NCBI GenBank assembly: GCA_021199135.1
Contig: JAJQIQ010000242.1
Span: 1-13,353 of the forward strand
Reading direction: 5' to 3'
From: Clostridiales bacterium
GTDB taxonomy: Bacteria > Bacillota > Clostridia > Lachnospirales > Lachnospiraceae
DNA: 13,353 nt
Each line of letters begins with the position of its first letter. The stretch's first letter is position 1. This document shows positions 4,514 through 12,799 of this stretch, one piece after another. The notes under the pieces were generated by a model that was given only the letters and a program-made list of their open reading frames with translations, had not been told where the DNA came from and did not search any database. The translations under genes were made by a program, and so were the position numbers.

Positions 4514-6565
4514 GTGAGCTTGAAGAGCATTATAAAAGGCACGGATCTTGGCGTCGCGGCATACCTGCTGGCGGCTGTCGTGTTCTTCATAATCCCTATT
4601 CCGTCATTGCTCCTGGATGTCATGCTCGCGATCAACATCTCGATTGCGCTGATCATCCTGTTCAACGTGCTGTTCATACAGGAAGTGCTCGACATGTCGT
4701 TCTTCCCGACGCTGCTTCTGTTCACGACCATATTCAGGATTTCACTCAACGTATCCTCGACGAGGCTCATCCTCCTCACCGGGGAGCCCGGAAACGTCGT
4801 CACGACGTTCGGCACGTTCGTCGGCGGCAACAACATGATCGTCGGCGCGATCGTGTTCATCGTCCTCGTGCTGATTCAGTTCATAGTCATCAACAGAGGT
4901 TCCGAGCGCGTTTCCGAGGTAACCGCGAGGTTCACCCTCGACGCGATGCCCGGCAAGCAGATGGCGATAGACGCCGACCTGAACACCGGCGCGATCACCG
5001 ACGTCGAGGCCAAGGCGAGGCGCGAGAAGATTCAGAAGGAGGCGAGCTTCTTCGGCTCCATGGATGGTGCCACGAAGTACGTCAAAGGAGACGCGATCGC
5101 CGGCCTCATCATCACGGTCATAAACCTCGCTGGCGGGACGATCATGGGCGTCATGTACCTCGGAATGAGCGCCATGGACGCGCTCCAGCACTACGCCCTG
5201 CTCACCATTGGTGACGGCCTCGTGTCGCAGATCCCGTCGCTTCTGATTTCGCTTTCAACAGGTATTTTAGTCACGAAGGAATCCGCGGACGCGGACTTCT
5301 CGGGTATGCTGGTGAAGCAGCTCTTCGGCGTGCCGAAGGTGCTCTACATCGTCGGGGCGGTCGTAGTGCTGCTCGGAATCCTTACCCCGCTCAATCCGGT
5401 GATCTTCATCCTCTTGGGCGCGGTGTTCCTCATCGTGGGCTATCAGATGCAGAGGTCGCTCGGCGTCGAGCACATAGAGGAAGAAGTCCAACAGCAGGAG
5501 ACCGAGGCGGAGGAGATCCGAAAGCCGGAGAATGTCGTCTCCCTGCTGCAGGTTGACCCGATAGAGCTTGAATTTGGATATGGAATCATACCGCTCGCGG
5601 ACGTGAACCAGGGCGGAGACCTTTTAGACCGCGTCGTCATGATTAGGCGGCAGGTCGCATTGGAGCTCGGCACCGTCGTGCCGATCATCCGACTGAGGGA
5701 TAACATCCAGCTGAACCCGAACCAGTATATAATTAAGATTAAAGGCATACAGGTCACCGAGGGCGAGATCCTCTTCGACCACTACATGGCGATGAACCCT
5801 GGCTACGTCGAGGAGGAGATATCCGGAATCCCGACGTTCGAGCCGTCGTTCCACCTGCCCGCGATCTGGATCACCGAGGCGCAGCGCGAGAGGGCTGAGA
5901 GCCTTGGATACACGGTTGTGGACGCGCCGTCCATCATCGCGACCCACCTGACCGAGGTCATCAGGGCGCACATCGCGGAGCTTCTGACGCGCCAGGATGT
6001 CCAGAACCTTGTCGACAACTTAAAGGAGTCAAACCCGGTTCTCGTCGAGGAGCTCACGCCAAAGCTCCTTGGCCTTGGCGAGATCCAGAAGGTGCTGCAG
6101 AACCTCTTAAACGAGGGCATCTCTATCCGAGATTTGCTCACGATTTTTGAGACGCTCGCGGATCACGCGCAGACCACGAGGGACACCGACGTGCTGACCG
6201 AGTATGTGCGCCAGAGCCTGAAGCGTGCGATATCGAACCAGCTCTTCCCGGCGAACGAGACGACGAGCGTCATCACGGTCGACCCGAAGGTCGAGCAGGA
6301 GATCATGTCATCTGTCAAGCAGACCGAGCAGGGCGCGTACCTCACGCTCGACCCGGACAAGACGAAGGCCATCATGGGCTCGCTCGAGACCGAGACGCAG
6401 AAGCTCGAGAGCATCGGCAAGCCCGCGATCGTCGTGACGTCCCCGATCGTGAGGATGTACTTCAAGAAGCTCACCGAGGACTACTTCAAGGACCTCACCG
6501 TGGTCTCCTACAACGAGGTCGAGTCCGACGTGGAGCTGCAGTCCGTCGGGATGGTGACCGCGTAA
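4514..6565 (+). CDS. flhA: Flagellar export gate and chaperone-docking protein FlhA
   Basis: FlhA is the nonameric gate that uses the proton motive force and docks chaperone-substrate complexes. The product is 683 residues (681 if TTG 4520 is the start), normal for the family (about 680-700). The N-terminal half has about eight membrane segments. Between them lies the FHIPEP signature: RFTLDAMPGKQMAIDADLN from residue 139, then REKIQKEASFFGSMDGATKY and VKGDAIAG. A cytoplasmic linker near residues 318-335 leads to the C-terminal domain (DPIELEFGYG, IPLADVNQGGDLLDR). The last residues carry the usual export-regulating region. A 120-nt AT-rich gap separates it from flhB. flhF follows after 85 nt. 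Confidence 0.97.
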   Translation: MSLKSIIKGTDLGVAAYLLAAVVFFIIPIPSLLLDVMLAINISIALIILFNVLFIQEVLDMSFFPTLLLFTTIFRISLNVSSTRLILLTGEPGNVVTTFGTFVGGNNMIVGAIVFIVLVLIQFIVINRGSERVSEVTARFTLDAMPGKQMAIDADLNTGAITDVEAKARREKIQKEASFFGSMDGATKYVKGDAIAGLIITVINLAGGTIMGVMYLGMSAMDALQHYALLTIGDGLVSQIPSLLISLSTGILVTKESADADFSGMLVKQLFGVPKVLYIVGAVVVLLGILTPLNPVIFILLGAVFLIVGYQMQRSLGVEHIEEEVQQQETEAEEIRKPENVVSLLQVDPIELEFGYGIIPLADVNQGGDLLDRVVMIRRQVALELGTVVPIIRLRDNIQLNPNQYIIKIKGIQVTEGEILFDHYMAMNPGYVEEEISGIPTFEPSFHLPAIWITEAQRERAESLGYTVVDAPSIIATHLTEVIRAHIAELLTRQDVQNLVDNLKESNPVLVEELTPKLLGLGEIQKVLQNLLNEGISIRDLLTIFETLADHAQTTRDTDVLTEYVRQSLKRAISNQLFPANETTSVITVDPKVEQEIMSSVKQTEQGAYLTLDPDKTKAIMGSLETETQKLESIGKPAIVVTSPIVRMYFKKLTEDYFKDLTVVSYNEVESDVELQSVGMVTA

Positions 6566-6577
6566 AGTATCTCTGCT

Positions 6578-6631
6578 GAAAAATATAGTGTAAAATTTTA
6601 GAAAGTGTGTTATAGTATAGCTATATTTTTC
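6578..6631 (+). repeat. Perfect 11-bp inverted repeat framing the flhF promoter-like region
   Basis: GAAAAATATAG (6578-6588) and CTATATTTTTC (6621-6631) are perfect inverted complements, 32 nt apart. The pair frames the extended -10-like sequence TGTTATAGT (6608-6616) and a small palindrome TATAGCTATA (6616-6625). It lies in the flhA-flhF gap. The long spacing and AT-only stem argue against a classic terminator. Symmetric sites for a regulator are possible but unproven. Confidence 0.5.
6588..6616 (+). promoter_or_regulatory. Possible internal promoter upstream of flhF (extended -10)
   Basis: TGTTATAGT at 6608-6616 matches the extended -10 form TGnTATAAT at all but one position. The -35 region at 17-bp spacing (GTGTAA, 6588-6593) is poor, which extended -10 promoters can tolerate. 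It lies 35 nt before the flhF ATG and could give sigma-A-type transcription of flhF and downstream genes independently of the upstream operon promoter. AT-rich gaps often hold such matches by chance. Confidence 0.4.
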
Positions 6632-6650
6632 GCAGGGGAGAATAAGCATA

Positions 6651-7934
6651 ATGACTATAAATAAGTTTCAGGGCAAGACAGAGGATGAGGCCATAAATCG
6701 GGCCAAGCTTGAATTCGGGGACGATGCCGTGATAATGAACGTCCGTGAACTGAAGGCGAAAGGTCCGCTCGCCTTCCTGAAGAACCCGACTTTTGAGGTG
6801 ACGGCTGCGGTGCGCGAGCGCGAGACGAACTTCGCGCCACGGCTGCAGAAGGCACAGCAGCAGCCCACAGTTTTCGACTACAAGGCGGACGAGACGCTCG
6901 ACGTCTCGAAGCTTGAAGAGGAGGGCTATGCCCCGCAGAGGCGGAAGATCCCGCCGGTGCAGAGGGTGACCCCGATAGATACGCCCGATCCCGAGGAGAA
7001 GGAGACGGAGGCCGTTCCGGCGCAGAAGCAGGTGAGGTACACCTTAGCCGAAAAGGAAGACAGGCAGGACGACATATCAGAGCGCATAGACGAAAAGCTA
7101 GCGGAGCAGAAGGCCGAGAAGAAGCCGCAGACCTCCGAGTCGCTGAACTTTGTCAGGGCGCTGTACACCACGCTCCTCAAGAACGAGGTAAATGAGAGAT
7201 ATATAAACATGGTGATGGAGGAGGCGGAGCGCTACATCCGCCCGGGCAACAACCTCGACCTCATCCTCTCGAACGTCTACCAGAAGCTGATATTGCAGTT
7301 CGGGCAGCCGCACACGATCGAGGTGGGGACGGAGAGGCCGAAGGTGGTGTTCTTCATAGGCCCCACGGGCGTGGGCAAGACGACGACGATCGCGAAGATC
7401 GCCTCCAAGTACAAGATGGAGTACGGAAAGAAGGTCGCCTTCGTGACCGCGGACACATACCGCATAGCCGCGCCGGAGCAGCTGCAGGTCTACGCGAACA
7501 TCATCGAGGCCCCGATGGAGATCGTCTACTCGGCCCAGGAGATGAACGAAAAGCTCTCCGACTTTGCGGGGTATGACCTCATATTCGTGGACACGGCGGG
7601 ATTTTCGCACCGCAACATCAGCCAGCGCAACGACGTCAAGGAACTGATAAACGGGCTCGACGAGAAGGTCCCGAGGGAGATATACCTCGTCCTGAGCGCG
7701 ACGACGAAATACAACGACCTGCTCGAGATCGTGGACGTCTACCGCGACATCGCGGACTACAAGCTGATATTCACGAAGCTCGACGAGACGACGACATACG
7801 GCAACATGTTAAACGTCAGGCTTTACTCGCAGGCAGATTTGTCATATGTCACGACGGGGCAGAACGTCCCCGACGACATAGAGGTTTTCGACACTCAGAA
7901 GATCGTAAAGAGGCTCCTGGGAGGGCATAAATGA
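6651..7934 (+). CDS. flhF: Flagellar biosynthesis GTPase FlhF (SRP-type)
   Basis: FlhF is an SRP-family GTPase that helps position flagella and recruits early components at the membrane. The 427-residue product has an N-terminal basic B domain (about residues 1-100, INKFQGKTEDEAINRAKLEF). A charged linker and an N domain follow, then the NG GTPase core. Visible motifs are the P-loop GPTGVGKTTTIAKIA from residue 237, DTYRIAAPEQL, DTAGF from residue 314, and TKLDE near the C-terminus. The G3 motif reads DTAGF where SRP GTPases normally have DTAGR. ATG 6651 has AGGGGAG at 6634-6640. The stop overlaps the flhG start in ATGA (7931-7934). Confidence 0.96.
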   Translation: MTINKFQGKTEDEAINRAKLEFGDDAVIMNVRELKAKGPLAFLKNPTFEVTAAVRERETNFAPRLQKAQQQPTVFDYKADETLDVSKLEEEGYAPQRRKIPPVQRVTPIDTPDPEEKETEAVPAQKQVRYTLAEKEDRQDDISERIDEKLAEQKAEKKPQTSESLNFVRALYTTLLKNEVNERYINMVMEEAERYIRPGNNLDLILSNVYQKLILQFGQPHTIEVGTERPKVVFFIGPTGVGKTTTIAKIASKYKMEYGKKVAFVTADTYRIAAPEQLQVYANIIEAPMEIVYSAQEMNEKLSDFAGYDLIFVDTAGFSHRNISQRNDVKELINGLDEKVPREIYLVLSATTKYNDLLEIVDVYRDIADYKLIFTKLDETTTYGNMLNVRLYSQADLSYVTTGQNVPDDIEVFDTQKIVKRLLGGHK

Positions 7935-8815
7935 TGGACCAGGCACAGCAGCTCCGCAATGCCGTAAGAAAGCAAAACAGAACCGCTGGCAGCAGTGCTC
8001 GCGTGGTGACCGTCACGAGCGGCAAGGGAGGCGTCGGCAAGTCGAATTTCGCCGTGAACCTCGCGGTCCAGCTGAGCAGGCTGGGAAAGCGCGTCATCAT
8101 CTTCGACGCGGACTTCGGCCTGGCAAACGTGGAGGTCATGTTCGGCGCGATCCCGCAGTTCAATCTCTCGGACTTCATCTACAACGGCAAGTCCATCAGG
8201 GATATAATCACGCCCGGCCCCATGGGCATAGGCTTCATCTCGGGAGGGTCGGGTATAATGGGGCTCAACAACCTCTACCACGAGCAGATAGAGTACCTTG
8301 TGCGCGCCGTCGGCACGCTGAACGACATGGCGGACTTCATCATCATAGACACCGGCGCGGGCATATCCGACCAGGTCATCGAGTTCGTCATAGCAAGCCC
8401 GGAGGTGATGCTCATCTCCACGCCGGAGCCGAGCTCCCTGGCAGATGCGTACTCGCTGCTTAAGACTTTATACCGGAACCCGAATTTTTCCGATGAGGCC
8501 ACGACTGTGTATGTCGTCTCGAACCGGGTGTCGTCATCCGATGAGGGACAGGCGGTTTACGATAAGCTGAGCTCCGTCGTCACGCAGTTTCTCCATGGAC
8601 GCCTCAGCTACCTGGGGATGATACCGCAGGACGCGGCGGTGGAGAGGGCGGTGCGCCAGCAGCAGCCGGTCTCGATCGCAGACCCGGGTTCCAGGGCGGC
8701 ACGGGCATTTGAGGCCGTGACGGGGAACCTCATGAACGGGACCCACGATGAGGTACAGATTCGCTGGGGGATTTCCCAGATGTTTTCGAATTTCCTTAAC
8801 AAGCACAATAAATAG
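7931..8815 (+). CDS. flhG: Flagellar number/placement ATPase FlhG (MinD-like)
   Basis: FlhG (YlxH) is a ParA/MinD ATPase that limits flagellar number and stimulates the GTPase of FlhF. The 294-residue product begins with the FlhF-activating motif DQAQQLR (residues 3-9, consensus DQAxxLR). The deviant Walker A is GKGGVGKS (31-38), with DADFGLANVEVMFG from residue 59 and DTGAG at 140-144. The C-terminal end (SQMFSNFLNK) is amphipathic in character, as expected for a membrane-targeting helix. GGGAGGG (7919-7925) precedes two adjacent ATGs, 7931 and 7934. 7931 is 5 nt away and overlaps the flhF stop. pilZ follows 12 nt on. Confidence 0.95.
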   Translation: MMDQAQQLRNAVRKQNRTAGSSARVVTVTSGKGGVGKSNFAVNLAVQLSRLGKRVIIFDADFGLANVEVMFGAIPQFNLSDFIYNGKSIRDIITPGPMGIGFISGGSGIMGLNNLYHEQIEYLVRAVGTLNDMADFIIIDTGAGISDQVIEFVIASPEVMLISTPEPSSLADAYSLLKTLYRNPNFSDEATTVYVVSNRVSSSDEGQAVYDKLSSVVTQFLHGRLSYLGMIPQDAAVERAVRQQQPVSIADPGSRAARAFEAVTGNLMNGTHDEVQIRWGISQMFSNFLNKHNK

Positions 8816-8827
8816 GAGGATGGGGAC

Positions 8828-9580
8828 ATGAGTCTTTCCGACATGTTCGTTCCGGGCGATAAAATAGACATTAAGCTCCTGCACCAGAGGAACAAGGAGG
8901 AGAACGGCGGCCCCGTGGCCCCGGTCTACCAGAGCAGCATATGCGACTATACCTCCGCCACGGTGATGGAGATCTCTATGCCGACCCGCGAGGGGAGGAT
9001 GGTTCTCTTTCAGGACAAGGCGGAGTGCAGCCTCGTATTCTACACCCAGCAGGGCATGTACGAGTGTCAGGGAGTCGTGACCGGCAGGCGGAAGGAGGGC
9101 GGGCTCTATTTCCTCGGGATGAAGATCACGTCGAGGCCGCTCAAGTTCCAGAGGCGGGAGTTCTTCAGGGTGGACTACCTCAAGGACATGCAGTACTACA
9201 AGATAACGAATGAGGTCGCGGAGCTCGAGACCACGGAAGAGCTCTTCATGGAGATTCAGGACTTCGACTACATCGGCATGGCGAAACCCGCGACCATCCG
9301 TGACATAAGCGGCGGCGGAGTGAGGTTTGCGACGGGGGAGGCGCTCGAACAGGGGAGCTTCGTGCTCGCCTGCATGAGGCTTACCGGCACCACGATGGAC
9401 GACTTCTTCTATCTCGTGTGCCAGGTCATAGCCTGTTTCCAGAATCCTGCGGACGAGGACATGTACATAGTCCGCTCTAAGTTCATCTTCAAAGACTTGA
9501 AGGACAGGGAGAAGATAGTGAAGTTCGTCTTTGAGGAGGAGCGCAAGGCGCGCAGGAGAGAGCTGGGGGATTCCGTATGA
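8828..9580 (+). CDS. PilZ-domain protein, YcgR-like flagellar brake candidate
   Basis: The 250-residue product has the two-domain YcgR/DgrA layout. The N-terminal domain (about 1-105) is beta-rich (YTSATVMEISMPTREGRMVL). The PilZ domain is at about 108-240. Both c-di-GMP-binding motifs are intact: RxxxR as R110-EFF-R114, preceded by Q108, and DxSxxG as D159-I-S-G-G-G164. By family knowledge such proteins bind c-di-GMP and slow or stop the flagellar motor. Its place between flhG and cheB supports a motility role here. ATG 8828 has AGGAGG at 8814-8819, overlapping the flhG stop. Its TGA overlaps the cheB ATG. Confidence 0.9.
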   Translation: MSLSDMFVPGDKIDIKLLHQRNKEENGGPVAPVYQSSICDYTSATVMEISMPTREGRMVLFQDKAECSLVFYTQQGMYECQGVVTGRRKEGGLYFLGMKITSRPLKFQRREFFRVDYLKDMQYYKITNEVAELETTEELFMEIQDFDYIGMAKPATIRDISGGGVRFATGEALEQGSFVLACMRLTGTTMDDFFYLVCQVIACFQNPADEDMYIVRSKFIFKDLKDREKIVKFVFEEERKARRRELGDSV

Positions 9581-10626
9581 AAAAAAATATTCTCGTTGTC
9601 GATGACTCTGCACTCATGAGGAGGGTTATCTGTGATATAATCAATTCAGACAATAATTTTGAGGCGAAGGATTTCTGCAGGGACGGGCTTGAGGCTTACG
9701 AGAAGCTGAAGACGACGACATACGACGGCGTGGTTTTGGATGTGAACATGCCGCGCATGGACGGTTTGCAATTGCTCGAACAGCTTCAGAAGGACGGCAT
9801 CAAGGCCACGGTCATCATGGTGAGCACCCTGACGACCGAGGATGCGGACGTCACGATGCGCGCGATGGAGCGCGGGGCGATCGACTTTGTCACGAAGCCC
9901 GGCAACATCATCGAGGCCAAGGGCGAGGCGTTCCGCAAAAACCTCCTCAGTGTGCTCAGCGCGGTCTACGAGACGAAGAGCTTCCTGCGCACGAGGACAC
10001 CTGCTGCGGCCAAGCCGACGACGGTGCGGCACACGTCCACCGGGAGAAACAAGATCGTCGCACTCGCGTGCTCGACGGGCGGGCCGAAGGCCCTGCAGAG
10101 CGTGATACCGCTCCTCCCGAAAGGCCTCAACGCGCCGGTGGTGCTCGTCCAGCACATGCCGGTCGGCTTCACGAAGTCGATGGCGGACAGGCTCGACGAG
10201 ATCAGCGAGATCGCGGTCAAGGAGGCAGAGGAAGGCGACAAGCTTGAGAAAGGGCATGTCTACGTCGCCCCCGGCGGGAAGCACCTAGAGGTCGCGAAAT
10301 GCCCTGACGGCACCCACAAGATCGTCCTGAACGACATGCCGCCGATCGGGGGGCTGAAGCCCTGCGCGAACATCATGTACGATTCCCTGCGCGATTGCGG
10401 ATACGACGAAATCGTGTGCGTGGTGCTCACGGGAATGGGGCAGGACGGCACGAAGGGAATCCTATCGCTTGAAAAGAAAAAGCCCATATACGTCATCTCG
10501 CAGGACGCGGACACGTGCATCGTCTACGGCATGCCGCGCGCGATTGCAGATGCGGGCGTTGTGGACGAAGTTGTTCCTCTAAATGACGTTGCGAAAACTA
10601 TCACCAAGAATGTGGGGGTAAAGTGA
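9577..10626 (+). CDS. cheB: Chemotaxis protein-glutamate methylesterase/deamidase CheB
   Basis: CheB removes methyl groups from, and deamidates, chemoreceptor glutamate sites for adaptation. The 349-residue product has a receiver domain (about 1-125) with acidic D9/D10, phosphoacceptor D55 in VVLDVNMP, T84 and K107. A linker follows, then the methylesterase domain with the triad S166 (CSTGGPKAL), H193 (VQHMPVG) and D290 (TGMGQDG). All catalytic positions are intact and the length is normal (about 350). TGGGGGA (9564-9570) is the ribosome site. A run of eight A residues (9580-9587) directly follows the start codon. cheA begins 1 nt after the stop. Confidence 0.97.
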   Translation: MKKNILVVDDSALMRRVICDIINSDNNFEAKDFCRDGLEAYEKLKTTTYDGVVLDVNMPRMDGLQLLEQLQKDGIKATVIMVSTLTTEDADVTMRAMERGAIDFVTKPGNIIEAKGEAFRKNLLSVLSAVYETKSFLRTRTPAAAKPTTVRHTSTGRNKIVALACSTGGPKALQSVIPLLPKGLNAPVVLVQHMPVGFTKSMADRLDEISEIAVKEAEEGDKLEKGHVYVAPGGKHLEVAKCPDGTHKIVLNDMPPIGGLKPCANIMYDSLRDCGYDEIVCVVLTGMGQDGTKGILSLEKKKPIYVISQDADTCIVYGMPRAIADAGVVDEVVPLNDVAKTITKNVGVK

Positions 10627-10627
10627 C

Positions 10628-12784
10628 ATGGATGTAAGCCAGTATCTTGAAATTTTCATCGACGAGAGCGCGGAGCATATCCAGACGCTCAGCGACTGTA
10701 TCATGACGCTCGAGAAGGAGCCCGACTCTGAGGACACGATAAACGAGGTGTTCCGCGCGGCGCACTCCCTCAAGGGAATGGCCGGGACGATGGGCTTCAA
10801 GCGCATGCAGCACCTGACGCACGACATGGAGAACGTTTTCCAGGAGGTCAGGAGCGGCAAGCTCGCTGTGGACAGCTCGATGATCGACCTGCTGTTCAAG
10901 TGCCTCGACGCGATCGACGGCTACCTCGAGAACATCAAGGCCAGCTCCGACGAGGGCACCGAGGACAACGAGGCGATCATAAAGGAACTGAACGACTTCA
11001 TCGCCCAGGCGAACGGCGAGCAGCCGGCTCCTGCTGAGCCTGCGCCCGCAGAGGAAGCTCCAAAGGAGGAGCCGGCGTCCGAGGGCGACATAAGCACGAA
11101 ATACAAGACCTTCGAGATCGACGACTCCGAGCGCAACAAATTGCTCGACGCCCAGAAAGAAGGCCAGCACATATACGGCATGACAATTTTGCTCCAGCAG
11201 GATTGCATGCTCAAGGCCGCGCGCGCGTTCCTCGTGTTCCGCGCGGTGGAGGAGCTCGGCCAGATCCTCGTGTACCGCCCGAGCTCACAGGACATAGAGG
11301 ACGAGCACTTCGACCTAGACTTCAGCTTCTATGTCGCATCGACGGAGGAGATGGCAAAGGTCGAGAAGGCGGCGGCGAACGTCTCCGAGATCGACAAAGT
11401 ATACATAGGGGAGCTGACGGACTTCTCAGTTCACGAGGCTGAACCCGAGAAGAAGGACGACACAGCGACAGCTTCTGCGAGCCCGGAGGCTGGGGCCGCC
11501 GCAGCCCCGGCTTCCGCCGGGGCTACTGGCGCGGCTGTAGCCGCGCCCGCCGCGCCGAAGGCGCCGGCGGCCCCGAAGCCCGCGGCGAAGGGCAATGCAG
11601 CAAAGAAGCCCGAGGGCAAGGCGGTCACGAGCCGTACGGTCCGCGTGGACATCGAGAAGCTCGACGCCCTGATGAACCAGGTCTCAGAGCTCATCATCGC
11701 AAAGAACAGCCTCGTCGCCATAGGCTCCACCGACGATGGCGGCTTCGACAGCCAGAACTTCCATGAACAGATTGAGTACCTCGAGCGCATCACGACGAGC
11801 CTGCACGAGTCCGTCATGAAGGTCAGGATGGTCCCGATCGAGAGCGTCGTCAGCAAGTTCCCGCGCATGATCCGCGACCTTTCGAGGACGCTCGACAAGA
11901 AGATGGAGCTGACCATGACCGGCGAGGACACCGAGCTCGACCGCACCGTCGTCGACCAGATCGGCGACCCGCTGCAGCACTTGCTTCGAAATTCCGCCGA
12001 CCACGGCCTTGAGAACGCGGAGCTCCGCGCGCAGAGGGGCAAGCCCGAGGTAGGGCAGATTTTCCTCAACGCATACCAAGAAGGGAATAACGTAGTCATC
12101 CAGGTCGGCGACGACGGCAATGGAATCGACACCGAGGCCGTGAAGGGCAAGGCGGTAGAGCGCGGCCTCGTCACCCCGGAGCAGGCGGAGACGCTGACGA
12201 AGAAGGAGATCATAAGCTTCCTCTTCATGCCGAGCTTCTCCATGGCGAAGAAGATCACCGACATCTCAGGCCGCGGCGTAGGCCTGGACGTCGTAAAGAG
12301 CAATATCGAGCAATTGGGCGGCGACGTCGAGGTAAAGACCGCGCTCGGAGAGGGCACGACGTTCACGGTGCGCCTGCCGCTGACGCTCGCCATAATCCAG
12401 GCGCTGATGGTCGAGATCCGCGACGAGAAGTACGCGATCGCGCTAGGTTCGATTGCCAACATCGAGAGCATTCCGGTCACGGACATCAAGTACGTCCAGG
12501 CCAAGGAGGTCATCCACCTGCGCGGCTCGGTCATCCCGCTCATCCATCTCGACCAGATCCTAGACTGCCCGCCGCGTGAGGAGCAGCCGGAGGAGCTCAT
12601 AGTCGTCATCGTCACGCGCGGCGACAGCCAGATTGGCCTGGTCGTTGACAACCTCATGGGACAGCAGGAGATCGTCATAAAGTCGCTCGGCAAATTCATA
12701 AACGGCAACAAGCTGATCAGCGGCGCGACCATCCTCGGCGATGGCGAGGTCGCGCTGATCCTTGACACGAACACACTGATGTGA
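10628..12784 (+). CDS. cheA: Chemotaxis histidine kinase CheA
   Basis: CheA autophosphorylates in response to receptors and passes phosphate to CheY and CheB. The 718-residue product shows P1 (Hpt) with H46 in AAHSLKG, then a P2 response-regulator-binding domain at about 178-265. An Ala/Pro-rich linker covers about 270-335. P3 dimerisation is at about 336-405 (TVRVDIEKLDALMNQVSELI). The P4 ATPase has the N box LLRNSADHG (452-460), G1 DDGNG (495-499), G2 GRGVG (548-552) and GEGTT (574-578). The CheW-like P5 ends the protein, from about 590. All catalytic motifs are intact. The ribosome site is a run of G at 10614-10618, 9 nt before ATG. The linker DNA contains two strong hairpins. Confidence 0.97.
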   Translation: MDVSQYLEIFIDESAEHIQTLSDCIMTLEKEPDSEDTINEVFRAAHSLKGMAGTMGFKRMQHLTHDMENVFQEVRSGKLAVDSSMIDLLFKCLDAIDGYLENIKASSDEGTEDNEAIIKELNDFIAQANGEQPAPAEPAPAEEAPKEEPASEGDISTKYKTFEIDDSERNKLLDAQKEGQHIYGMTILLQQDCMLKAARAFLVFRAVEELGQILVYRPSSQDIEDEHFDLDFSFYVASTEEMAKVEKAAANVSEIDKVYIGELTDFSVHEAEPEKKDDTATASASPEAGAAAAPASAGATGAAVAAPAAPKAPAAPKPAAKGNAAKKPEGKAVTSRTVRVDIEKLDALMNQVSELIIAKNSLVAIGSTDDGGFDSQNFHEQIEYLERITTSLHESVMKVRMVPIESVVSKFPRMIRDLSRTLDKKMELTMTGEDTELDRTVVDQIGDPLQHLLRNSADHGLENAELRAQRGKPEVGQIFLNAYQEGNNVVIQVGDDGNGIDTEAVKGKAVERGLVTPEQAETLTKKEIISFLFMPSFSMAKKITDISGRGVGLDVVKSNIEQLGGDVEVKTALGEGTTFTVRLPLTLAIIQALMVEIRDEKYAIALGSIANIESIPVTDIKYVQAKEVIHLRGSVIPLIHLDQILDCPPREEQPEELIVVIVTRGDSQIGLVVDNLMGQQEIVIKSLGKFINGNKLISGATILGDGEVALILDTNTLM
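11503..11547 (+). repeat. Two tandem perfect GC hairpins in the cheA linker region
   Basis: AGCCCCGGC-TTCC-GCCGGGGCT (11503-11524) is a perfect 9-bp stem with a 4-nt loop. GGCGCGGC-TGTA-GCCGCGCC (11528-11547) is a perfect 8-bp stem with a 4-nt loop. They are 3 nt apart. The left arm of the first (GCCCCGGC, 11504-11511) can instead pair with GCTGGGGC just upstream, so alternative folds exist. The region encodes the Ala/Pro-rich disordered linker. No T-run follows. Confidence 0.7.
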
Positions 12785-12799
12785 CGGGGGTAGATAATC

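Noticed and set aside
8534..9613. 359-codon minus-strand frame opposite flhG-pilZ-cheB
   Set aside because: It overlaps three well-supported genes, shows only Arg/His/Leu-rich shadow sequence, and has no plausible ribosome site or domain.
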